From assembly GCA_019752295.1 (NCBI GenBank), contig JAIEMK010000005.1, positions 62,001 through 126,000 on the forward strand: a DNA stretch of 64,000 nucleotides. The letters run 5' to 3'. Source of the DNA: Chitinophagaceae bacterium. GTDB taxonomy: Bacteria; Bacteroidota; Bacteroidia; Chitinophagales; Chitinophagaceae. This document shows positions 24,667 to 32,781 of this stretch, one piece after another (the stretch's first letter is position 1; each line of letters opens with the position of its first letter). The position numbers and the translations under genes are program-made. The notes under the pieces were generated by a model. The model searched no databases. It was not told the DNA's origin and saw only the letters and a list, made by a program, of their open reading frames with translations.

Positions 24667-25839
24667 TTATTGCAGCATATGAATCCGCACTTTCTGAAAT
24701 TGTTCAAAACTCATTGTTTCTTCATCCAATTCCACCCAACAATTAGCTTCCGTAAAAGCCGATAATTGAAAAGAAGCCTGGGCAGATAAAACAGAGACAA
24801 CTCCATTTTCAAAGTATCCTTTTAAGAAAAAACGAAGTGCTGCATTTTTTTGATATGACTGTTTCAATTTAGCAAAAATTGGTTTGACTTCTGCACAACC
24901 AGACATTTTTAAAATGGCGGGCAACACATACTGCTGGTAGCAACTCAGTACAGAAGCGGGATTCCCGGGTAAACCAAACACCAGTTTGTTATCTTTCTTT
25001 CCAAAAAACAAAGGTTTCCCAGGCTTTTGTTGAACACCATGAAATAACAACTCAATGCCCTGATTGACGCAAGCCTTTGAAACAAAATCGTAATCACCAA
25101 CACTTACTCCGCCCGTTAACAATACCATATCAAAATTGCTGATCGCTTGTTTAATCTTCTCTTCGGTTTCCTCCAAGTTATCCTTTGCAAAACTGATATA
25201 TACCAGATTTATTCCGTTATTTTTTAGGCAAGCCCTTAATCCATATGAATTAGATTCATAAACCTGTCCATCTTTCAATTCATTTCCCGGCTGAATTAAT
25301 TCGTTACCGGTAATGATTAATGCAATCGAAGGTTTGCGATAAACTTGAATATTTGTGATTCCCAAACTAGCCAAATATCCGATCTGCATAGCGTTCATGA
25401 TTGTTCCTTTCGGAATTGCTATTTTCCCCTTGCTGATTTCCGATCCGATATGCCTTATATTATCTCCTTTCGCTAATCTCTTATCAACAATACGAATTCC
25501 CGATGCTTCTTCTGTCACCCATTCTTTTTGAACTACCATATCGGCCCCATCAGGAACCGGCCCACCCGTAAATACTTTAACAGCGTGATGCTCCAATAAA
25601 AAAATCTTTTTTGAAGTACCCGCCGGAAGTTCGTCCTGAATGGGCAATAGCTCATTTTTATCTTCCATGCGAATGGCATATCCATCCATTGAAGACTGCA
25701 AAAAGGATGGTATATTAATGGCACTTTCAATATCGCTTACCAAGGCATAACCTGCAGCATCTTCAATTGGCATTTTGATACTATTTAAAGTATTACAATT
25801 TGCCGCAACGATATTTCTTGCCTCATCAACAGTTATCAT
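24667..25839 (-). CDS. moeA: MoeA, molybdopterin molybdenumtransferase
   Basis: The 390-residue protein has the MoeA layout: N-terminal MoeA_N ('ALVSDIESAINIPSFLQSSMDGYAIR', the conserved 'MDGYA'), the 'LPAGTSKK' and 'FTGGPVPDGADMVVQKE' motifs, MoCF-binding domain ('ALIITGNELIQPG', 'VLLTGGVSVGDYDFVSKAC', 'KPLFFGKKDNKLVFGLPGNPASVLSCY') and C-terminal MoeA_C. It inserts molybdate into the adenylylated molybdopterin. It follows moaA by 13 bp and is followed by the TauE/SafE gene. Confidence 0.95.
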   Translation of the reverse strand: MITVDEARNIVAANCNTLNSIKMPIEDAAGYALVSDIESAINIPSFLQSSMDGYAIRMEDKNELLPIQDELPAGTSKKIFLLEHHAVKVFTGGPVPDGADMVVQKEWVTEEASGIRIVDKRLAKGDNIRHIGSEISKGKIAIPKGTIMNAMQIGYLASLGITNIQVYRKPSIALIITGNELIQPGNELKDGQVYESNSYGLRACLKNNGINLVYISFAKDNLEETEEKIKQAISNFDMVLLTGGVSVGDYDFVSKACVNQGIELLFHGVQQKPGKPLFFGKKDNKLVFGLPGNPASVLSCYQQYVLPAILKMSGCAEVKPIFAKLKQSYQKNAALRFFLKGYFENGVVSVLSAQASFQLSAFTEANCWVELDEETMSFEQFQKVRIHMLQ

Positions 25840-25852
25840 AGTTCTAATATTA

Positions 25853-26833
25853 TTATCCCCCTATTGCAATCATACTTCTATTATGCAAATGATCTGTATC
25901 AATTTTATTAAACTCTTTGGTAAACTGACCTCCCAGTTCCTTATGTTTTGATTCAATTGATTGATTGATCAGCGGCATCAGGTCTTCTCCATTTCTTAAT
26001 GCCTTCAAAAGGTCGGTTTCTTCCTGTGAAAATAAACAGTTTTTTATTTTACCATCAGCAGTTAACCTAATCCGGTTGCACCCACTGCAGAATGGTGCAC
26101 TCATGGTGCTGATTACAGCAAAGCTACCTTCATGGCCTTTGACGCGATAGTGTTTCCCGGTTTCATGTGGCTCATTATCACTTGCTTCAATAAGGTACTT
26201 AGAACTAATGATATCCAGCATCTCATGCCAAGTTACCAATTTGTCGCTCTTCCATTGATTGCCATCGAAAGGCATGAATTCAATAAAACGAACCTGAATT
26301 GGGTTGTGTTTAGTCCATTCAATAAAGTCTATTATTTCAAGGTCGTTCAAACCTTTTACCACCACCACATTCACTTTCACCTCAAAATTCCGATCCAACA
26401 ATAATTGAATATTGTTTTTCACAATTTCGAACTGATCGCGGCGCGTGATTAATTGAAATTTTTCTTTTTGAAGCGTATCTAGGCTAATATTAACGGAGCG
26501 AATTCCTGCATTCTCAAAATCATCAATAAAATGCTGCACTCTTGTGGCATTAGAAGTAATGGTTAACTCCACGCCCAGTTTCCCCAGCTCCCGAATAATT
26601 TCTGCAGCATCCTTGCGCACTAAGGGCTCCCCACCAGTTAGCCTGATTTTATTAACGCCATTGGCAACAAATATTTTAGCTAGTTCTACAATTTCATTTG
26701 CCTGCATCAAATGCTGATTGGGCATAAACTGATAATCCTCTTCCGGCATGCAATAAAAGCAGCGCAGATTACAATGATCTGTAATCGAAATCCTCAAATA
26801 ACTATGAACTCTATTGTATTTATCTATCAGCAT
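25853..26833 (-). CDS. moaA: MoaA, GTP 3',8-cyclase (radical SAM)
   Basis: The 326-residue protein has both Fe-S motifs of MoaA: Cys21, Cys25 and Cys28 in 'DHCNLRCFYCMPEE' for the SAM-binding cluster, and the C-terminal 'PFCSGCNRIRLTADGKIKNCLF' for the GTP-binding cluster. The C-terminal 'GG' dipeptide needed for catalysis is present ('MIAIGG'). It catalyses the first step of molybdopterin synthesis from GTP with MoaC. The start overlaps the stop of the MobA-like gene (14 bp), and moeA follows. Confidence 0.95.
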   Translation of the reverse strand: MLIDKYNRVHSYLRISITDHCNLRCFYCMPEEDYQFMPNQHLMQANEIVELAKIFVANGVNKIRLTGGEPLVRKDAAEIIRELGKLGVELTITSNATRVQHFIDDFENAGIRSVNISLDTLQKEKFQLITRRDQFEIVKNNIQLLLDRNFEVKVNVVVVKGLNDLEIIDFIEWTKHNPIQVRFIEFMPFDGNQWKSDKLVTWHEMLDIISSKYLIEASDNEPHETGKHYRVKGHEGSFAVISTMSAPFCSGCNRIRLTADGKIKNCLFSQEETDLLKALRNGEDLMPLINQSIESKHKELGGQFTKEFNKIDTDHLHNRSMIAIGG

Positions 26834-27431
26834 TCTTTTCTTTTAAAAATTTTTGCAACAATTCATAGTCAGAAGCCTCATCAATATCCAAGGCCCCCAA
26901 TTCAAAATCGATGGTAATCAAATCTACAGGATTTTGTTGCAAAATTATTTTTGCCCCTTTATCGCCATTAAGTTTAGTTAGCTCCTTGAAATATTTTTTA
27001 TTAAAAAGTACGGGACTTCCTACAATTCCATCATACTGAGCCGCTACAATTCCTTTGCCAGTCAGGTTTTGTTGATCAATCATCTCCTGCAACAAATTTT
27101 TGTTTAAAAAAGGCTGGTCGCTCATAATAATTAAAATCGAATCAATATCATGCTGTTTTTCAAGAAGGTTTAGCAACCCGGTTCTAATTGAGGAAGACAT
27201 TCCTTCCTCCCATTTTTCATTAAAACATAATAATGATTGATCAATTGATTCAGCAGCGCTGATCTCTTCGTGATAATATCCAGTAACCACAGTAATTGCC
27301 ACGGGTTTAACCGCTTGCAGTTCTTTGAGTATCTGTGCAAGAATTGTTGTTTGCTTAAAAGGCAATAACATTTTTGCCCGCCCCATTCTTTTTGCAGCCC
27401 CGCCAGCTAATACGATTGCACCCAGTGTCAT
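26820..27431 (-). CDS. mocA: MobA/MocA-like molybdenum cofactor nucleotidyltransferase
   Basis: From the ATG at 27429-27431 the protein has 203 residues beginning 'MTLGAIVLAGGAAKRMGRAKMLLPF', the classical NTP-transferase motif LAGG-x(3)-RMG-x(2)-K. A frame open upstream adds 22 residues that are just translated leader C, so it is rejected. Other motifs: 'MSDQPFLNKNLLQEMI' and 'GIVGSPVLFNKKYF'. It is nearer to MocA/MobA-type enzymes that make the cytosine dinucleotide form used by xanthine-dehydrogenase-family enzymes, in agreement with the neighbouring molybdenum hydroxylase. CTP versus GTP use is not proven by sequence. Confidence 0.85.
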   Translation of the reverse strand: MTLGAIVLAGGAAKRMGRAKMLLPFKQTTILAQILKELQAVKPVAITVVTGYYHEEISAAESIDQSLLCFNEKWEEGMSSSIRTGLLNLLEKQHDIDSILIIMSDQPFLNKNLLQEMIDQQNLTGKGIVAAQYDGIVGSPVLFNKKYFKELTKLNGDKGAKIILQQNPVDLITIDFELGALDIDEASDYELLQKFLKEKNADR

Positions 27432-27440
27432 GTGTCTGTT

Positions 27441-27520
27441 ATTGATTTTGGTCCCGAGTGCTCGGGATTCGCTTTTAAACATTTCAGTTGCTAACAAATT
27501 TTTCTTATTGCTTATTTCAT
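27441..27520 (-). repeat. Leader repeat copy C, upstream of the MobA/MocA-like gene
   Basis: Copy C has the hairpin TCCCGAGTGCTCGGGA at 27452-27467 and the GATTCGC, CATTTCAGTTGCTAACAAAT and ATTGCTTATTTCAT blocks. The hairpin ends 20 nt before the ATG at 27431. The right end of the element overlaps the xdhC stop codon (27517-27519). Confidence 0.75.
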
Positions 27521-28611
27521 GCCGGCTGATGAATGGGATCGATTTTGAATTTTAAATGAATGGGATCTGATTGCTCCATTACAGCTAGAATTTCTGCGCT
27601 AATGGAAAGAGCAATTTCAGCGGCAGTTTCTGCCCCAAGTGATAGGCCGGTTGGTCCATAAATTTTTTTAAAAGTTTCATCTGAATAAAAGACACCCCTA
27701 TCGGCCAATTCATGTAACTGCCTTTCTCTTTTTGCGGAAGGACCAAGCAATCCTAAGTATCCAAAATTCTGTTTTTGTAAGCAGGCAAGCATTTCAATGT
27801 CGTATTGATAATTGTGTGTCATCAATACCAAGGCAGTTCTATGATCGATAACCAATTGGTTGATCAATTCTGTTGGCTTACCTACCAGTATCCGGTCGGC
27901 CATCTGAAATCTTTTCTTATTTGCATGTGTTGCCCTACCATCCACAATTGTACACTCCCAGCCCATTGTGGCGGCAATACCCAATAAAGGCATTGCATCA
28001 TTACCTGCACCTACAATAATCAACGAAATAGAGGGGTTGCAGAAATCGAAAAACAATTGTTGGCTCCTTTCTTCTAAAACCATTTCAAAGTGTGAAGAAG
28101 TACCCGAATTTAAAACCCTCAGAGAAATTGCACACAATTTTTCTTTAATAAATTCCGGTAAATCATCAGGATGAAATGTTCCATAATGCGATTCATCAAC
28201 CAGAGAATAACCTGTATGTATTACTGTTGGTTTTCTTTCATTAACTGCCAGCCTCAAACAATCAATTGGATTGTTTCCAATAAATTCATCAATAGGCTCA
28301 AACAAAATACTTACAATTCCATTGCAACCTAACTGAATTCCCAATTTAGCATCGTCATCGTCTGTTGTATCGTAAGTAACCAGTTTTTTTTTATCCTGAT
28401 TTATTGCCAGCAGCGCTTTTCGCAAAGCATCGCCTTCTAAACAGCCCCCACTAATTGCCCCGGTTAATTTTCCATCTTCATCAACCAACATCCTTGCACC
28501 AGGTCTTCTGTACGACGACCCCTCAACATGCACCACAGTTGCCAGAGCTGTTTTCTTTCCTGATTTGGTAGCCTCATCAAATGCCAGAACAATGTTTTTG
28601 ATTTCATTCAT
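27517..28611 (-). CDS. xdhC: XdhC-family molybdenum cofactor insertion/protection protein
   Basis: The 364-residue protein has the XdhC_CoxI N-terminal domain ('ALATVVHVEGSSYRRPGARMLVDEDGKLTGAISGGCLEGDALRKAL') and the Rossmann XdhC_C domain ('LIIVGAGNDAMPLLGIAATMGWECTIVDGRATHANKKRF', 'VLMTHNYQYDIEMLACLQ'). XdhC binds the molybdenum cofactor and helps sulfurate and insert it into xanthine-dehydrogenase-family enzymes. It lies between the nucleotidyltransferase and the cytochrome c/Mo-hydroxylase genes, which agrees with this role. Leader D lies directly upstream. Confidence 0.92.
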   Translation of the reverse strand: MNEIKNIVLAFDEATKSGKKTALATVVHVEGSSYRRPGARMLVDEDGKLTGAISGGCLEGDALRKALLAINQDKKKLVTYDTTDDDDAKLGIQLGCNGIVSILFEPIDEFIGNNPIDCLRLAVNERKPTVIHTGYSLVDESHYGTFHPDDLPEFIKEKLCAISLRVLNSGTSSHFEMVLEERSQQLFFDFCNPSISLIIVGAGNDAMPLLGIAATMGWECTIVDGRATHANKKRFQMADRILVGKPTELINQLVIDHRTALVLMTHNYQYDIEMLACLQKQNFGYLGLLGPSAKRERQLHELADRGVFYSDETFKKIYGPTGLSLGAETAAEIALSISAEILAVMEQSDPIHLKFKIDPIHQPA

Positions 28612-28619
28612 TTTTTATA

Positions 28620-28690
28620 TTGATTTTGCCGCATGAAATTCGCTAACAAATATTTTGGTTGCTGACAAGTTTATGTTGTGCTCATTGCAT
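28620..28690 (-). repeat. Leader repeat copy D (no CCCGAG hairpin), upstream of xdhC
   Basis: Copy D retains TTGATTTTG, AAATTCGCTAACAAA, TATTTTGGTTGCTGACAAGT and TTATGTTGTGCTCATTGCAT in the same order. The 16-bp CCCGAG hairpin is replaced by CCGCATG. It begins 8 nt from the xdhC start codon at 28611. Confidence 0.65.
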
Positions 28691-28697
28691 GAATGGC

Positions 28698-29111
28698 TCA
28701 ATTTGGCCTGATTTTCTTAACCTGTCCGGGAGTAACAGCTATTTTATTTTTATTGCCCCAACTATTGTTTACATAATTTATCAGGTCTGCAATCTGTTCG
28801 TCAGTGAGGTAATTCATTGCGGGCATAATCGCATTATAGTTAATTCCGTTTACCTTGGTTTCGCCCGACTGTCCATTCATGATATTATCAATCAGATCCT
28901 TTGCAGGCCTTTTCAGGAAATCGGATTTTGCTACGGGTGGATACACATTTTCCATTCCCTTACCATCTTCCATATGGCAGTTCATGCAGTGTGTGGTATA
29001 TAGTTCTTTACCCCTTTCAATACTTTTTGGAAGATCGTATGCCTGAACAAAAGCGCTCGCTCCAAATAAAAACATCAAAACAATACCAGATAGTAATAAA
29101 ACCCTTTTCAT
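28698..29111 (-). CDS. Mono-heme cytochrome c, partner of the molybdenum hydroxylase
   Basis: The 137-residue protein has an N-terminal signal peptide (about 1-24, 'LLLSGIVLMFLFGASAFVQA') and one class I cytochrome c domain: 'TTHCMNCHMEDGKGMENVYPP' (heme CMNCH) and distal Met in 'NAIMPAMNYLTDEQIADLINYV'. It lies 20 bp downstream of the molybdenum-hydroxylase large subunit and probably accepts its electrons in the periplasm. Such three-part enzymes (2Fe-2S, Mo, cytochrome) are known for periplasmic aldehyde and related dehydrogenases. Confidence 0.9.
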   Translation of the reverse strand: MKRVLLLSGIVLMFLFGASAFVQAYDLPKSIERGKELYTTHCMNCHMEDGKGMENVYPPVAKSDFLKRPAKDLIDNIMNGQSGETKVNGINYNAIMPAMNYLTDEQIADLINYVNNSWGNKNKIAVTPGQVKKIRPN

Positions 29112-29131
29112 TTTAAACTTGATTTAGCCGA

Positions 29132-31297
29132 CTATACAATTTTGTTGATATCAAATGGCAGTCTTCTGATTCTTTTACCTGTTGCAGCAAAAATGGCGTT
29201 ACATAAAGCTGGGGCAAAAGGTGGTAATCCCGGTTCACCAACTCCTTTTATTCTTGTTCCTCCATTTGTTAGAATATGCACTTCCACTTTAGGCATTTCA
29301 TTGATTCGCACTAATTGGTTCGTATGGAAATTAGTTTGTACTGCTTGCCCTTTATCGAAAGTAATTCCACTTTTAATTGCCGCAGTTAAGGCCATTACTG
29401 CAGCGCCTTCTACTTGTCCGCGTGTTGTATCTGGATTTACAACGGTGCCAAGATCAATTACAGCAAATACTTTTTCGATCTTTATGCCGGCAGCTTTTTT
29501 CGACACTTCAATAACATACCCGCCTAATCCAGCAAAAAACTCGTACTGCGCAACACCTCTTCCCCAGCCTGCGGGCAAGGGCTTATCCCAATTCGAAACC
29601 TCTTTTAATTTATTCAATACGTTTTTTGTATCCGATTCTTTTGCAAGCATACCCAATCTGAATGCCATGGGATCCTTCTTTGCAGCAACTGCCATCTCAT
29701 CAATAAAGCATTCGTGCGAAAAGGCAAGCGTGGTACTGGTTACAGCCCGCCATGCGGCCAAAGGTAAATGTAGATAATGATGCACGTACAAGTTCTTCAT
29801 GTTCTCGATCTCGTATTGCTGTTCACTGATGCCTTCAGTCATTGTACCATTCGACTTTGTTTTGTCGTAATCTTTTTTCATGTCCAATGTCGGGGCAATT
29901 ACTTTGTGCTGAAATGCAATTGCTTTTCCATTCGCATCCAAAGCGCCTTTCATTGCAGAATAAGTCATCGGTCGGAAAGGGCCCTGCTGCGTATCGTCTT
30001 CTCTGGTCCAAATTGTTTTTACCGGCTTACCTATCTTCTTTGTCAGTTGCACAGCTTCGTGTACATAATCGGGATACAATCTTCTTCCAAATCCGCCACC
30101 ATTAAAAAGGGTATTTACTTTTAAATTCTCAGGAGCTACATTGTAAACCTTTGAAAATTCATTTACAATATTTCCAGGCACTTGAGTGGAAGTCCATATT
30201 TCAAGCTTATCTCCATCATGCCAGTTAGCCAAACAATTCATCGGTTCGATCGGAGAATGAGATACAATGGGTGTTTCGTACAAGGCTTCCAACTTTACAG
30301 GAGCTTCTGCAAATGCTTTATCAAAGTCGCCCTGTTTGTGTTCTACTGCGCCTTCCTCTTTTGCTGCATCACGCAATCCTTGTTCATAGGTTTTAGAATT
30401 AAAATTTTCGTTTCCCTGATTATCCCATTTCACTTTCAATTTTTTTCTTCCCTGTAGAGCCGCCCAATAATTTTCTGCAATTACTGCTACCCCTTCCGAT
30501 CTGTAAACACCGTGAATTCTTTCACAGGTTTCTACGGCAATCACTCCTTTTACTTTTTTTGTTTCAGCATCATCAAAACTAATCAGCTTGCTACCCAAAA
30601 CAGGGCATCGTTCTATGGAAGCATATACCATTCCCGGAACAGAAGCATCAATGCCGAATTGTGCAGTGCCATTCACTTTCAGTGGCACGTCGGGTCGGGG
30701 TGTTGATTTACCAAGTAATTTAAAATCCTTAGGATCTTTTAGTTTTGGTGATTTAGGCACTTCTAATTTTGATGCTGCTTCAGCAAGGTCACCATATCCA
30801 ATTTTTTTCCCTGTTGGCCTATGAATGATGGTTCCCTGCTCTGCATAACAATCCGCTTCGGGAACATTCCATTGCTGACTGGCAGCTTTGATCAACATCT
30901 CGCGCGCAGAAGCACCCACTTTACGAAGATTCATATAATTTGTGCGAACTGAGGCGCTACCACCAGCAGATTGGCCCGGGCCGAATTTTTTTTCACCACC
31001 CGTTTGTTGGATAGTAACTTGATTCAACGATAATTCCAATTCCTCTGCGATTAAAGAAGGGATAGATTGAAAAGTACCCTGACCCATTTCCGGTTTTGGA
31101 TTAAAGATGGTGATCTTTCCTCCTTTCTCAATTACTACAAAAGGAGATAACTCATAGCTGTCGATTGCATCGGTTAAATTTTCTACCGTTTCAATTCCAC
31201 CGGCTTTAGCGGAAAGACCTATTACCAGCCCTGCTCCGGTGATACCGGTGAGGCGGATAAAATTGCGACGGTTGATATTATTTGTAAGATTGCTCAT
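29132..31297 (-). CDS. Molybdenum hydroxylase large subunit (IorB/aldehyde-dehydrogenase type, Tat signal)
   Basis: The 721-residue protein starts with a twin-arginine signal 'NRRNFIRLTGITGAGL' and belongs to the xanthine-dehydrogenase family (Ald_Xan_dh_C2). Motifs include 'IFNPKPEMGQGTFQSIPSLIAEEL', 'FNGGGFGRRLYPDYVHEAVQL' (cofactor contact), 'AWRAVTSTTLAFSHECFIDEMA' and the C-terminal 'GVGEPGLPPFAPALCNAIFAATG' with the catalytic Glu. It would hydroxylate an aldehyde or N-heterocycle in the periplasm, passing electrons through the 2Fe-2S subunit to the cytochrome c. It lies between the small subunit and the cytochrome gene, upstream of its own cofactor pathway. The substrate is unknown. Confidence 0.92.
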   Translation of the reverse strand: MSNLTNNINRRNFIRLTGITGAGLVIGLSAKAGGIETVENLTDAIDSYELSPFVVIEKGGKITIFNPKPEMGQGTFQSIPSLIAEELELSLNQVTIQQTGGEKKFGPGQSAGGSASVRTNYMNLRKVGASAREMLIKAASQQWNVPEADCYAEQGTIIHRPTGKKIGYGDLAEAASKLEVPKSPKLKDPKDFKLLGKSTPRPDVPLKVNGTAQFGIDASVPGMVYASIERCPVLGSKLISFDDAETKKVKGVIAVETCERIHGVYRSEGVAVIAENYWAALQGRKKLKVKWDNQGNENFNSKTYEQGLRDAAKEEGAVEHKQGDFDKAFAEAPVKLEALYETPIVSHSPIEPMNCLANWHDGDKLEIWTSTQVPGNIVNEFSKVYNVAPENLKVNTLFNGGGFGRRLYPDYVHEAVQLTKKIGKPVKTIWTREDDTQQGPFRPMTYSAMKGALDANGKAIAFQHKVIAPTLDMKKDYDKTKSNGTMTEGISEQQYEIENMKNLYVHHYLHLPLAAWRAVTSTTLAFSHECFIDEMAVAAKKDPMAFRLGMLAKESDTKNVLNKLKEVSNWDKPLPAGWGRGVAQYEFFAGLGGYVIEVSKKAAGIKIEKVFAVIDLGTVVNPDTTRGQVEGAAVMALTAAIKSGITFDKGQAVQTNFHTNQLVRINEMPKVEVHILTNGGTRIKGVGEPGLPPFAPALCNAIFAATGKRIRRLPFDINKIV

Positions 31298-31315
31298 GTT
31301 AAATGTTTGAGGGTT

Positions 31316-31771
31316 TTACTTGATCATTTCTGCTGCACGATGAATTGCACTGCGCACTCTTTGATAGGTTCCACAACGGCAAAGATTGCCTTGCATTGCT
31401 GCATCAATATCGGCATCGGTTGGGTTAGGCTTGTTTCTTAGTAAAGCCGTAGCCGACATAATTTGCCCCGATTGACAATATCCGCATTGAGGTACTTGTA
31501 ACTCTATCCAGGCCTTTTGAATAGCGGCACCTACTTTTTCGTTTAAACCTTCGATAGTAGTAATCTTCTTACCCACTGCGGCAGCAACGGGAAAACTGCA
31601 GGAACGTACTGGGCTGCCATCAATATGCACAGTACAGGCTCCGCACTGCGCTATACCGCACCCAAACTTGGTGCCTGTTAAACCAACGATATCCCTGATA
31701 GCCCAAAGTAATGGCATATCAGGACTTGCATCAACTTGATAGGATTTGTTATTAATTGTTAGTTGCAACAT
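31316..31771 (-). CDS. (2Fe-2S)-binding small subunit of the molybdenum hydroxylase
   Basis: The 151-residue protein has the two [2Fe-2S] motifs of the family: an N-terminal plant-ferredoxin type '[22 protein letters not shown]' region (about 37-58) and a C-terminal '[10 protein letters not shown]' / '[10 protein letters not shown]' region (about 98-140). It is the electron-transfer subunit (IorA type). The gene is first in the operon and lies 18 bp before the large subunit. It has no signal peptide, as is usual when the partner exports the complex through Tat. Confidence 0.93.
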   Translation of the reverse strand: MLQLTINNKSYQVDASPDMPLLWAIRDIVGLTGTKFGCGIAQCGACTVHIDGSPVRSCSFPVAAAVGKKITTIEGLNEKVGAAIQKAWIELQVPQCGYCQSGQIMSATALLRNKPNPTDADIDAAMQGNLCRCGTYQRVRSAIHRAAEMIK

Positions 31772-31909
31772 AAAGGTTATTTAAAACTTGAAAGGTATAC
31801 GCCATGAAATTAACATTTTACGTGCTAAAAATTTATAAAAAAGGACGAACGGTTGATCCGATTATTCAAACATTTTGTTTCTCAAAACGGTTCATTTTGA
31901 GCATAAAAA

Positions 31910-31938
31910 AACCGGCAATTCATTAATGATTGCCGGTT
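31910..31938 (-). terminator. Rho-independent terminator after the small secreted protein gene
   Basis: AACCGGCAAT (31910-31919) and ATTGCCGGTT (31929-31938) form a perfect 10-bp stem with a 9-nt loop. On the minus strand the stem is followed by TTTTTT, so it terminates the gene ending at 31957. The rest of the 185-bp gap (31772-31956) should contain the promoter of the molybdenum-hydroxylase operon. Confidence 0.85.
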
Positions 31939-31956
31939 TACAAATCGAAAACTGGT

Positions 31957-32400
31957 CTATATCTTCCATTGTGCCTGGGAAACAGTTCCGTATTCGTTGA
32001 TTTGTAATACGATTGTTTTATTTCCTTTTTTCATCGAAACAAAATAATTCAATTCGTTCTCCGCATTTTTAAAGACAATACACTCTTCCAATGCGTATTT
32101 TGGATAAGCATAACTCGCGGCAATCGTATTTAATGCTGCTTTAGGTAATTTGTTATAGGCAAAGGGTTGGGTAATTCCCAGATACTCGCCTTCGGGCGTA
32201 AAAAATACTTCGTTTTTAGTGCCGTTAATTTCGAAGCTTGCTTTGTGAAAATTTTCAGCAAATTTCCAGGTAACTCCCGACTTTACTTTATAAAAATTAT
32301 TGAATGTTGTTACTGATTTAAGCTCCCCATTTGCTGTTGCAGCAAATGAGCTGGTTCCGATTGCTAGTGTAATCAGGGCAATGAGTGCTAACTTTTTCAT
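31957..32400 (-). CDS. Small secreted protein, hypothetical (PepSY-like/BLIP-like fold possible)
   Basis: The 147-residue protein has a clear Sec signal peptide (about 1-20, 'LALIALITLAIGTSSFAATA'). The mature part has short alternating beta-strand stretches ('VTWKFAENFHKASFEINGTKNEVFFTPEGEYLGITQPFAY', 'KALEECIVFKNAENELNYFVSMKKGNKTIVLQINEYGTVS' in outline), a pattern shared by small periplasmic PepSY-like or beta-lactamase-inhibitor-like proteins common in Bacteroidota. No catalytic residues are visible. It stands alone between the molybdenum-hydroxylase operon and the FG-GAP region and ends in a strong terminator. Confidence 0.7.
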   Translation of the reverse strand: MKKLALIALITLAIGTSSFAATANGELKSVTTFNNFYKVKSGVTWKFAENFHKASFEINGTKNEVFFTPEGEYLGITQPFAYNKLPKAALNTIAASYAYPKYALEECIVFKNAENELNYFVSMKKGNKTIVLQINEYGTVSQAQWKI

Positions 32401-32781
32401 GTGTTTATTTTTTTGAGGTAAAGTGTTTGTTTGCTTTTTAAAACTTAATAAATCAAAATTAAACAGGCAAGCATCTGTATCAGAAGCAATGTGACTAAGA
32501 ACAACGCATTTAAGAAGGAAGGGATAAACGGTGTTAATGAGCTCGTTAACTAAAGTTAAAAAACTGTTGAAATGCAGTAGTAGCAGGCAAAAGCGGCGAA
32601 TTCATAATGAATTCATAAAAAGCGTAAACAAAGGATGAAATTATAGAACTGGTAAGACGAGTGGCAAAATTGTAGTTGCTTAATATAGAAAAAAATACCC
32701 AATTCTTTGATGAAAAGCGTTACAGCATTTTTAAACCCTTAATCAGACAACAATGATAGGGCATATTAAATACGCGATAAA
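32401..32781. other. 381-bp non-coding gap with one 18-bp palindrome
   Basis: No plausible gene is seen. It holds the promoter of the small secreted protein and the 3' end of the TPR operon. The only structure seen is GTTAATGAGCTCGTTAAC at 32533-32550, which equals its reverse complement at 16 of 18 positions around GAGCTC, a possible operator. No terminator hairpin is obvious after the TPR gene. Confidence 0.4.

Noticed and set aside
24657..24707. Upstream extension of the TauE/SafE gene
   Set aside because: It is charged, Cys-rich and overlaps moeA; the first membrane helix starts after the ATG at 24656.
27432..27497. Upstream 22-codon extension of the MobA/MocA-like gene
   Set aside because: It translates leader C, and the nucleotidyltransferase motif begins directly after the ATG at 27431.
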